Positions 37,028 to 43,454 of a DNA stretch of 56,424 nucleotides are shown piece by piece. Made by a program: the position numbers and the translations under genes. Location: positions 1 to 56,424 of the forward strand of contig CALHAG010000005.1 of the NCBI GenBank assembly GCA_937934305.1, in the 5' to 3' direction. Source of the stretch: Candidatus Caldarchaeum subterraneum (lineage in GTDB: Archaea > Thermoproteota > Nitrososphaeria_A > Caldarchaeales > Caldarchaeaceae). Each line of letters begins with the position of its first letter. Position 1 is the stretch's first letter. The notes beneath the pieces are model-generated. The model worked only from the letters and a program-made list of their open reading frames with translations, did no database searches and had not been told where the DNA came from.

Positions 37028-37913
37028 ACATCATTTTTCTGAATGTTTTTTGTGGAGCTTTTTCTCGGAAAACTTCTGGATGAAGTATTTCACCAAGTAT
37101 CAAAGCCGCGTCGCCTATCTGGGGACCGTGTCTGCTAAAGTATCGGTCTGCCTCGACGGCGTAGACTTCGCCGCATCGATAGGCGGGGAGCTGTTGAACC
37201 CAGTTCTGTCCACAAAACCTCTCAACCTCCAAAGCGGCCTTTTCCAAGCTGTATCCACATGGCGCGGCCACCAGTTTCTCAGGCCCATGCGCGAGTAATT
37301 CCTCAGCCCTGATTCTACGTGATGGCTTTCCAGCGACGCCGATGTCACGGCCTCCAGCCAATTCCACGAGCTCGGGAACCCAGTGGCCGCTGCAGAACGG
37401 GGGATGAAGCCACTCGAGAACAGCGGTCCTGACCAGGGGAAGACCAGCCGCATACTCTCTAACATACTCTAACTTTGCTGAAATCGCTGCGACAAGCTCA
37501 ACCGCTTCCCTCTCCCTCTTCACAAGCTTTCCGACTAAGAGTATGTCGTCGAGAATCTCCTTCACTGTGTGCGGGTTGAGGGTGAATATTGGCGCCAAGC
37601 TTCTCAGTTTCTCTGTGACGATGTCTCCTGTTACGCCGCAGACCTCGCAGAGGCCCTGGGCAAGTATGAGGTCGGGTTTCAGCGACTCGATCAAACCATA
37701 GTCAACGAGGTATAGCTGTTCACCATTCGCAGAGGCAGATGAGACAATTCTGTCCACCTCCTCGGGAGATAGATTCTCGGTGCTGATACAGGGCTTCACC
37801 ACAACGGGCTTCGACACAACCCCACACGCATAGGTAACCGCTGCCAATTCATCCACCGCACCCAACTCAACCAAAATGTCTGTCGCGCTGGGGACAAGCG
37901 AGACTATCCGCAT
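37026..37913 (-). CDS. BtuF/FepB-like cobalamin-binding-type protein without signal peptide
   Basis: The 295-residue protein begins MRIVSLVPSATDILVELGA, the classical start of the mature BtuF/TroA-type helical-backbone fold, and has SLKPDLILAQGLCEVCGV and PPFCSGHWVPELVELAGG. No export signal or lipobox precedes it at the start I prefer, so it may act in the cytoplasm, as in related COG0614 proteins near no ABC transporter. Longer starts upstream would overlap the divergent uppP promoter. The class II ribonucleotide reductase in this window needs cobalamin, which gives context but no proof. Confidence 0.75.
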   Translation of the reverse strand: MRIVSLVPSATDILVELGAVDELAAVTYACGVVSKPVVVKPCISTENLSPEEVDRIVSSASANGEQLYLVDYGLIESLKPDLILAQGLCEVCGVTGDIVTEKLRSLAPIFTLNPHTVKEILDDILLVGKLVKREREAVELVAAISAKLEYVREYAAGLPLVRTAVLEWLHPPFCSGHWVPELVELAGGRDIGVAGKPSRRIRAEELLAHGPEKLVAAPCGYSLEKAALEVERFCGQNWVQQLPAYRCGEVYAVEADRYFSRHGPQIGDAALILGEILHPEVFREKAPQKTFRKMM

Positions 37914-37936
37914 CAGATTGTCTGAAGCTATGGTTT

Positions 37937-37950
37937 CATATATTTTTATA
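37937..37950. promoter_or_regulatory. Shared A/T box between btuF-like gene and uppP
   Basis: CATATATTTTTATA lies 22-35 nt upstream of the GTG at 37972, the right place for a leaderless uppP transcript. On the other strand it sits 24-37 nt upstream of the ATG at 37913. One A/T element may thus serve both divergent genes. Confidence 0.55.
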
Positions 37951-37971
37951 CGGGATGGGTTAGATGGTTGC

Positions 37972-38739
37972 GTGGATTTAGGCGAGGCGCTTTTCCTCGG
38001 AGTTGTCCAAGGTTTGAGTGAGTGGCTTCCCGTCAGCAGCGAGGGGCTGGTCACACTCTTCTCGCGGCTGATGTTCGGCAGCGGCTTCGAGTATGCTCTC
38101 TCTGTTGCTATATGGCTGCACTTGGGGACGCTTTTCTCAGCGCTTCTTTACCTTCGAAAAGATGTGCGTCTTGTTTTGCAGGGGTTCACAGGCGATAAAG
38201 AAGGGCGGCGGCTTCTTCGGTTTCTCACGGTGGCCACCCTGTCCTCCGCCGTATCCGCGGCCCCTCTTCTCCTGCTTCTACGTGGCCTCGAATTATCCGA
38301 CAGACCTTTCACCGTAATGGTGGGCTTTCTGCTTATTGGCACGGCCCTTGTTCAGCGGCAGCCGGTCTCTGGAGAACAGAGTATAGATACCCGGAGTGCT
38401 TTGGTAGCTGGGCTGCTGCAGGGCTTATCCATAATGCCGGGAATAAGTAGGTCGGGAATAACTTTAGCAGCTCTCGTGGGCTTGGGGTTTAATGTCAGGG
38501 ATGCGTTGCGTCTAAGCTTTCTGATGAGCATACCCGCGATAGCGGCTGCACAGATTCTGCCTCCCCTGCTTACAAGTGAGTTCGCAGTGAGCTTTGAGAT
38601 GTTTGCGGGGGCGTTTGCAGCGTTTGTCGTCGGACTATTAACCGTGAAGATGTTGTTGTCTGCTGCAGAGCGTATCGACCGCCGCCTCTTCATGATACCC
38701 CTTGGCTTGGCGATAGTCTTGCTTGGTCTGTTACTCTAA
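37972..38739 (+). CDS. uppP: Undecaprenyl/polyprenyl-diphosphate phosphatase
   Basis: The 255-residue membrane protein has the two BacA/UppP signatures VVQGLSEWLPVSSEG near the N terminus and MPGISRSGITLAA near residue 150. It recycles the lipid carrier used for cell-surface glycan synthesis; in archaea the carrier is dolichol-type. I start it at GTG 37972 (VDLGEALFLG), because that matches the family N terminus and the TATA distance; ATGs at 37876 and 37930 would precede the promoter. It overlaps the convergent KH-protein gene by 4 nt. Confidence 0.92.
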   Translation: MDLGEALFLGVVQGLSEWLPVSSEGLVTLFSRLMFGSGFEYALSVAIWLHLGTLFSALLYLRKDVRLVLQGFTGDKEGRRLLRFLTVATLSSAVSAAPLLLLLRGLELSDRPFTVMVGFLLIGTALVQRQPVSGEQSIDTRSALVAGLLQGLSIMPGISRSGITLAALVGLGFNVRDALRLSFLMSIPAIAAAQILPPLLTSEFAVSFEMFAGAFAAFVVGLLTVKMLLSAAERIDRRLFMIPLGLAIVLLGLLL

Positions 38740-39350
38740 AACCGTGGACGCGGCGGATAAAGTCCACCGGTCTTTCTTCTTCTCGCGTATTCGTTGAGCA
38801 TTCGATAGACGGCGCCGTGGGGAGCTCCTCTCACAAGAGTTATGACAGCCTCCTCAGCCGCTCTGACGTTCTCGTATTCTCCGATGATCGCTACGGTGTC
38901 GCCGTAGACCGATACATCGACTTGGCAGGTTTCCTCGATGATTCGACGTGTTTTCCCCTGCGTGCCTATCACACGGGCCTTTACTCTCGCGAGATGGTTG
39001 GGGCTGTCGCCCACGTAGTCGGTTAGGTCGATCACTGTGAGGACGGTTCCGTCCTCTACGAGTTTCAAGGCTTTTTCGGGTGAGAAGCCTCTACCGATTG
39101 CGGTGACGATGTCGCGTGCCTTGAACAGCGAGGCGGGGTCGCCGCCCTCCTCCACCGGCTTAGCCAAGTTAATGACCACTGTTCCCTCGCTGCTGTCCAC
39201 TTGAAGCGAGACACCGAGAAGCTTCTCTATCTCTGCTTTCACGGAGCCGCCTCCGCCAATCAACACACCTACACGCTCCCTCGGAATGTTTACCACGAAG
39301 CTCGAATGAGAGATGTGGGGAAAATTCTTTCCACCAACCATGTCAATCAC
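38736..39350 (-). CDS. Archaeal KH-domain RNA-binding protein (Pno1/Dim2-like)
   Basis: The 204-residue protein carries two KH-type modules: RERVGVLIGGGGSVKAEIEK (GxxG loop) and, later, VKARVIGTQGKTRRIIEET. The order and the C-terminal RGAPHGAVYRMLNEYARR match the archaeal partner of Rio1, equivalent to eukaryotic Pno1/Dim2 in small-subunit maturation. It overlaps rio1 by 4 nt, the usual archaeal arrangement. Confidence 0.92.
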   Translation of the reverse strand: MIDMVGGKNFPHISHSSFVVNIPRERVGVLIGGGGSVKAEIEKLLGVSLQVDSSEGTVVINLAKPVEEGGDPASLFKARDIVTAIGRGFSPEKALKLVEDGTVLTVIDLTDYVGDSPNHLARVKARVIGTQGKTRRIIEETCQVDVSVYGDTVAIIGEYENVRAAEEAVITLVRGAPHGAVYRMLNEYARRRKTGGLYPPRPRF

Positions 39351-40156
39351 CCCGACTTAATCACGCGAACAGCTTCCTCAACATCAACACTAACTCCACG
39401 TTTCTTGAAAAACCTTGCCAGAGTCTCAACACCTCTAAGCAGAAGCGTCTCGGCAAGAGGATGACCCAGCTTCACAGCCTGCGCAAAATCAATGATGTAC
39501 ACAACCGGTCCACGGCCAATGACCACGTTGTATTCGCTGAGGTCGCCGTGAACAAGCGCAGCCCTCTTATACATTTTCGCCGCGTTCTCCAACAGCTGCC
39601 CCCAAATCATCTTCAACTCATCAGATTCAAACTCCTCCTCAACCAGCAACGGATACCTTACACCGTTTTCGCCGAGAAACTGCATAACCAGAATGTTCTC
39701 CCTCTGGACTATAGGCTTGGGAACGGAGACGCCGGCGTTGTATGCGTCAACGAGGTTCGCGAACTCCCGCTTCGCCCAGAGATACACAAATTTTCTAAAG
39801 TCACGGGGAATAGATTTGAACCGTGGGTCGTCGACAACATACTGGAGCCTGTTGCGTCTAAACTCCGCCGATGATGTGAGATAGATTTTGACAGCGGTCT
39901 CCGAGCCGTCGCCTGCGACACCGTGGTAGACACGGGACTCCTTCCCTGCGCTAATCACACCCATAACCTCCCTAAGCCTACCCGTGTTAAGCAGCTCATA
40001 AAGAGCCAAGAGCGTCCGCTGGTCAAACACCTCCTCCAAACTCTCGTCAAGCTCCGACCTCTTCTCCAAATAACGCTGCATCCTCTCTTTCCTAAACTCC
40101 CGAAGCCGAAGACGCCTCTCAACATCGTCAACTTCCCTTCCCAACACCTCATACAC
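39347..40156 (-). CDS. rio1: Rio1-type serine kinase
   Basis: The 269-residue kinase has the Rio nucleotide loop ISAGKESRVYHGV, the invariant Lys in TAVKIYL, the catalytic loop VHGDLSEYNV and the metal-binding IIDFAQAV. Rio1 acts on late pre-40S/30S particles. The N-terminal region is charged and helical, as usual. In many archaea eIF1A precedes rio1; here nothing related lies upstream. Confidence 0.94.
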   Translation of the reverse strand: MYEVLGREVDDVERRLRLREFRKERMQRYLEKRSELDESLEEVFDQRTLLALYELLNTGRLREVMGVISAGKESRVYHGVAGDGSETAVKIYLTSSAEFRRNRLQYVVDDPRFKSIPRDFRKFVYLWAKREFANLVDAYNAGVSVPKPIVQRENILVMQFLGENGVRYPLLVEEEFESDELKMIWGQLLENAAKMYKRAALVHGDLSEYNVVIGRGPVVYIIDFAQAVKLGHPLAETLLLRGVETLARFFKKRGVSVDVEEAVRVIKSG

Positions 40157-40310
40157 CCGCTCCTAGCTCTTAAAAAACAAGCAATACCCTATATGAGTTA
40201 ATACCGCATAAGTTGCTTACGGTTTTCTTTAAGGCGTGGTTTCCCCGTATTGGGATGTCTTCGCGACATGTTAGTCATGTTTAATATGCGGAGTAGCAAT
40301 AATTAATGTT
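40157..40310. promoter_or_regulatory. Intergenic region with overlapping hairpins
   Basis: This 154-bp divergent region lies between rio1 and a small protease gene. It contains ATGTC-TTCGC-GACAT (40255-40269), and the second arm is shared with ACATG-TTAGT-CATGT (40266-40280), so the two hairpins are mutually exclusive. TTAATATGCGG at 40280-40290 is a possible TATA for the GTG at 40311. No coding frame looks convincing. Confidence 0.4.
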
Positions 40311-40667
40311 GTGGGATACGTTTACTGCGAGTTAAAGATTAGAGGTGAACGTGAGAAGGAGATAAAGGCCCTCGTTGATACTGGCGCCTCATATATAGTT
40401 CTCGACCCCAAAACAATACAGGAGATAAAGCCAACCGCGACTCAATATGAGGTCGAAGTGATCTTAGCCGATAAGCGGAGGCTGAGGACGAGACTATATC
40501 TAGCTGAGGCGGAGGCAGTAGGTAGGAGAGGCCCAGTGTTCATAGCTGAGCTAGAAACCCCGACACCCCTACTAGGCGTCTTCGCACTAGAAACTCTCGG
40601 ACTAAAACCAAACCCAGCAACAGGAAAACTAGAAATCATAGGCCCAGAAGGCGGATACCTACTCTAA
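40311..40667 (+). CDS. Clan AA retropepsin-like aspartic protease
   Basis: The 118-residue protein has the single aspartic-protease motif ALVDTGASYIVLD near residue 22 and a second hydrophobic-Gly segment PLLGVFALETLGL near 85, the pattern of small clan AA proteases that work as homodimers. Such standalone proteins are scattered in archaea, and their substrates are unknown. It starts at GTG. It stands alone at the left edge of the accessory zone. Confidence 0.8.
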   Translation: MGYVYCELKIRGEREKEIKALVDTGASYIVLDPKTIQEIKPTATQYEVEVILADKRRLRTRLYLAEAEAVGRRGPVFIAELETPTPLLGVFALETLGLKPNPATGKLEIIGPEGGYLL

Positions 40668-40918
40668 AAATCGTGTCCAAAAATTCATCACACCTCAACC
40701 CCGGACCTGAAGCTCATTAAGAGCTTGGGAGATGAATTATGGTAAGAAGGTAGGTCATCAAAATAACGTTAAGCTAAACCCTGTTCCTAGCCGTCTTTAG
40801 ATGTATCTTCTCTATGCGGGATACGCAAGTAGATATTCCATGATATGGATTGCTGGAAATGTTTTGGCACCGGCGCCAATATTTTAAACGGAAGGAGACG
40901 GTAGATCATGATGGGAAT
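40668..40918. other. Intergenic region with a short hairpin
   Basis: These 251 bp lie between convergent genes. AAGCTC-ATTAA-GAGCTT at 40710-40726 is a perfect 6-bp hairpin. TTGGC-ACCGGC-GCCAA near 40863-40878 is a second one. Either could mark transcript ends. No coding frame was recognised. Confidence 0.4.
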
Positions 40919-41524
40919 CTACAAGAGACCTAGTTTTGCTTTGATCTCCGATATATCCCTCTCCAACCTAGCAAGCCTCTCATCCAGGATAGTTTTCAAA
41001 TCACGCCTAAGCTCCTTCACCTCCTCCAACGTCTCGTTAGCCAGACTAATGGATTCATTTTTGAACTCTCTGAACTCATTTCTATAATCCCTGAACTCAT
41101 TTCTATAATCTCTGAATTCCCGCCTGAGGTCGCTGAATTCTGTTACGAGTTTTGTGAAGTATAGCTTGGACCACTCTAGGCTCTCCGCAATATCTCTCTC
41201 AATAGGCCTTGGCCCCTCCTCGCCATAGTCTATTTCGAAGGCGCCGTAGCTCCTCCAAGGTCCGCTGTATCCAGTCTCACCCTCTCTAGACACCTCAACC
41301 CTTTCCACGTGGAGGCTTAGTACATCCTCGGCCCTGCCCTTAACATCAATCATTTTAACAAACCTGTCCATAATATCCTCGGGTGCTTCTGCGAAGACCT
41401 CGACGGAGCCGTCATCCAAGTTCCTAACCAAGCCCCTAACACCGAGGGAACGGGCGATAAACTTAACCAAAGCCCTATACCCTACGGCCTGGACATTCCC
41501 GAAGACCCTAACAGTAGCCCGCAA
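40919..41524 (-). CDS. Acylphosphatase domain fused to a coiled coil
   Basis: The 201-residue protein has an N-terminal acylphosphatase fold (residues about 1-95): VFGNVQAVGYRALVKFIARS contains the phosphate-binding Arg, and VRNLDDGSVEVFAEA the catalytic Asn. The remainder (about 110-201) is a charged coiled coil with internal repeats FRDYRNE. Normal acylphosphatases are about 90 residues with no such tail. The fusion suggests multimerisation or tethering. Both catalytic residues are kept, so hydrolysis of acyl phosphates is plausible. Confidence 0.8.
   Translation of the reverse strand: MRATVRVFGNVQAVGYRALVKFIARSLGVRGLVRNLDDGSVEVFAEAPEDIMDRFVKMIDVKGRAEDVLSLHVERVEVSREGETGYSGPWRSYGAFEIDYGEEGPRPIERDIAESLEWSKLYFTKLVTEFSDLRREFRDYRNEFRDYRNEFREFKNESISLANETLEEVKELRRDLKTILDERLARLERDISEIKAKLGLL
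41070..41111 (-). repeat. Two tandem 21-bp repeats in the coiled-coil region
   Basis: CTGAACTCATTTCTATAATC followed by one base occurs twice in a row (41070-41090, 41091-41111), with a partial third copy after it. Each encodes seven residues, one coiled-coil heptad, so slippage here would lengthen or shorten the coil by whole heptads. Confidence 0.85.
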
Positions 41525-41584
41525 CCCCGCTACCCAAATACTACGCTAAACAAAGTAAAATAAACATTGCTAAAGCCAGAGCGG

Positions 41585-42033
41585 ATTGTGTCCGGATAAG
41601 CAACTCTACCCGTCTCCACTCCTCATCGCATGGTCGCATATCGTGAATAGTTTTTTATTCCTTGTTGATTTTTTGCGCTTAGTTTGTTGGGGAATACCGT
41701 GGTTCTCTCTTTTGGGTATCTGAAGAGTCTCTCGACTCTATTCCTCATGCCGACTCTCTGGTGCTCGTATTCTAACCCTAGCCTCTCTAGTGCCCATCTA
41801 TACCAAGGACCACTGTCAACTATTACCTTATGCTTGTTCAGGCACTTCTTTAGGGTCTTCAGGAAAAGTAGGGCGTTTAGGTTAGCCCCTACCATGGGCG
41901 GCCTCTATAGTCAGTAGTTCTTCCGAATCCACATCGACTGCAGAGCAGACGTAAACCACTATCTTCGTCACCTGTCTCATCAACAGCTATACACTTTCTA
42001 CATTTTGGCTCAGAGGCTATAGCCGGACACTAT
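41585..42033. mobile_element. Decayed insertion sequence with imperfect terminal inverted repeats
   Basis: The left end reads ATTGTGTCCGGATA (41585-41598), and the inverted right end (42020-42033) reads ATAGTGTCCGGCTA, 12 of 14 identical and pointing inward. Between them lies the transposase remnant at 41623-42013. At 449 bp the element is shorter than intact IS6-type elements, consistent with deletion. No clear target duplication was seen. Confidence 0.6.
41623..42013 (-). pseudogene. Transposase remnant (DDE, IS6-like) with frameshifts
   Basis: Reading on the minus strand, pieces of one protein occur in different frames: KCRKCIAVDETGDE, then IVVYVCSAVDVDSEELLTIE, then ALLFLKTLKKCLNKHKVIVD and SGPWYRWALERLGLEYEHQR. 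AVDET, AVDVD and VIVDSGPWYRW correspond to the DDE core of archaeal IS6-like transposases. At least two frameshifts separate the pieces, one close to 41900, so it cannot make an active enzyme. Confidence 0.7.
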
Positions 42034-42240
42034 GCTGGCGGAACATCAAAATGTGAAAAAGGAAAGAAGGAGGGGTTGTATGCGCCATCTTCATCTCCTA
42101 CGCCTTCGCCCAAGACTTTCCCCGCGGAACGCCCGACTGTCTTCCGCCCGCATGTCATCACCCTCTGGGGTATGGGGTTGACGCCGCAGGCGCCGGCTGG
42201 TTTCTGTCACCCTTCATAGGAAAAGGTTCATTAGGAGCCC
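42034..42240. other. Structured noncoding stretch downstream of the TnpB fragment
   Basis: These 207 bp have no recognised gene. Several short stems are visible: AAGAC/GTCTT around TTCC-CCGC-GGAA near 42111-42142, and CGCC-GCA-GGCG near 42181-42195. Because it lies 3' of the minus-strand tnpB, a right-end guide RNA (reRNA) is conceivable, but no conserved end motif was identified. Confidence 0.3.
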
Positions 42241-43122
42241 TCACCCAAGATACCCCCGGCCTGGGACTGCCGGAGGGGTCTTGGGAAGGACTTCCTCCCC
42301 TTTTTCCCCTCCGAGTGGCAGACCCTGACACTGGGGGTCTTGGGTGGAGGCTTTCTCGACTGCTGTTGTCAGGTTGTCTAATGCCTGTTTGTATTTTCTG
42401 AGTTCTTTTCCGAGGTGGGTGTCGAGTAGGTGGAAACCGTATAATAGTAGTGCTGTTCTCGCCAGATTTTTTACCGCTACATGGTCTCTGTCATCTCGGT
42501 GTCCGCATTCTTCGCACTTCAGTCTCTCCCATTTGCCTTTCTCATGCTTCATCAGTTTGTTGCATTTTGGGCATAGGCTGCTGGTGTAGTGGGGAGGCAC
42601 TGTTACTAGCTTCCCCATCTTTTCGCATGCTGTTGACAGTCGTCGTATAAGCTTGGCTATGGGCCAGCTGCTGATGATATGCGACTTTTCAGGGTCTTTT
42701 GCTTTTAGCCGCTGCTTTAGCTGACCGGCGTTGAGCCGCTCCAGAACCACTGCCTGTGTATTCGATGCAAGCCTCTTCACTAAACCGGCTGACTTGTTTA
42801 CCCAGTCGTTGTCCAAGTTTCTAGCATATCTCAGCCACGCATATGCTGGTCTTCCATGGATCTTTAGAGACCGCCTGTTAACCCTTCTGACAAACAATAG
42901 CTTGCCGACGTTGCGTGAGACACGTCTATAACCCTTGAAGCGGATCAGCAGCCCAACCTCAACCTCCGCAACTATGATGTCTCTGACGTTTACGTCCACC
43001 ACGACCATTTTTATGGACCCCCGCAGCGCATAGCTCCGAAGCAGATCTGGAACATGTCCTCTCGCCCCGGCCCCCAACCCCGAAGAGCCGGAGCCGCCAA
43101 AGCGTTCTCCAGTCCCTCCCAT
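42241..43122 (-). CDS. tnpB: TnpB (IS200/IS605 OrfB) C-terminal part, N-terminally truncated
   Basis: The 293-residue frame keeps the RuvC-like core: Asp in VVVDVNVRDIIVAEV, Glu in AVVLERLNAGQLKQ, the zinc finger CPKC...CEEC, and Asp in DDRDHVAVKNLA. Full TnpB is near 400 residues and has a further N-terminal REC/WED region, which is missing. The first 38 residues are Gly-rich and unlike TnpB, so translation may begin at the ATG at 43008. A stop codon lies in frame just upstream of 43122. No tnpA is nearby. Whether it still cuts DNA is doubtful without its N terminus. Confidence 0.75.
   Translation of the reverse strand: MGGTGERFGGSGSSGLGAGARGHVPDLLRSYALRGSIKMVVVDVNVRDIIVAEVEVGLLIRFKGYRRVSRNVGKLLFVRRVNRRSLKIHGRPAYAWLRYARNLDNDWVNKSAGLVKRLASNTQAVVLERLNAGQLKQRLKAKDPEKSHIISSWPIAKLIRRLSTACEKMGKLVTVPPHYTSSLCPKCNKLMKHEKGKWERLKCEECGHRDDRDHVAVKNLARTALLLYGFHLLDTHLGKELRKYKQALDNLTTAVEKASTQDPQCQGLPLGGEKGEEVLPKTPPAVPGRGYLG
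42244..42285. repeat. Long imperfect hairpin at the tnpB 3' end
   Basis: The arms 42244-42260 and 42269-42285 are inverted with 14 of 17 positions matched and an 8-nt loop. They overlap the last codons of the TnpB frame. A second hairpin AGACCC-x-GGGTCT lies at about 42319-42340, and GGGGTCTTGGG occurs in both. Such subterminal hairpins are typical of IS200/IS605 ends. Confidence 0.6.
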
Positions 43123-43136
43123 AGCTCTCCCCCCTC

Positions 43137-43203
43137 ATCCCTAGACCCGGAGGCTGTGACCCCAGGCCTTTGGGATGAGACCTGGGGGCTTGGGTCTAGG
43201 GAT
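43137..43203. repeat. Nested inverted repeat upstream of the TnpB fragment
   Basis: ATCCCTAGACCC (43137-43148) is perfectly inverted at 43192-43203, and inside it CCCCAGG (43160-43166) pairs with CCTGGGG (43181-43187). With the hairpin at 42244-42285 it brackets the TnpB fragment and may mark the left end of the element. Confidence 0.7.
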
Positions 43204-43243
43204 CATTAAGCACGCTAACTGCCGCCGAATGTCTAATATCTGC

Positions 43244-43314
43244 GTAGGGTCGACAACCCTACTTTCTGCGGGCAGCCGACTACCGCCCTTTTAATGGCCA
43301 GGCGACTACCGGCC
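43244..43314. repeat. Three tandem covarying hairpins, 26-nt period
   Basis: Units start at 43244, 43270 and 43296. Each is 19 nt, followed by a 7-nt linker. Positions 1-4 pair with 16-19 in every unit but with different bases: GTAG/CTAC, GGGC/GCCC, GGCC/GGCC. The 11-nt centres are similar: GGTCGACAACC, AGCCGACTACC, AGGCGACTACC, consensus RGNCGACWACC. Unit 1 extends its stem to 7 bp. Stem covariation with a fixed loop points to selection on structure. A fourth hairpin with a different loop (GCCC-x9-GGGC, 43320-43336) follows. Confidence 0.75.
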
Positions 43315-43380
43315 CTATAGCCCAGCTAGGCGGGGCTTTCCACTCCTTCTCCTTACCTAGCCGTATTCAACTACTTTAAC

Positions 43381-43454
43381 CCGATATAATAACTTAACCT
43401 CCCACTTTCAGATACCTCTTAACTTATTTGAGGCTACCTACTATTCATTGTAGC
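43381..43454 (+). promoter_or_regulatory. Promoter and leader hairpin of the unknown 422-aa gene
   Basis: GATATAATAA at 43383-43392 is a TATA candidate with transcription expected near 43412-43418. GCTAC (43433-43437) and GTAGC (43450-43454) form a 5-bp hairpin with a 12-nt loop that ends exactly before the ATG at 43455; it could hinder or time initiation. Confidence 0.4.

Noticed and set aside
37026-37913. Cobalamin riboswitch near the BtuF-like gene
   Set aside because: The gap to uppP is too short and lacks any B12-box-like sequence.
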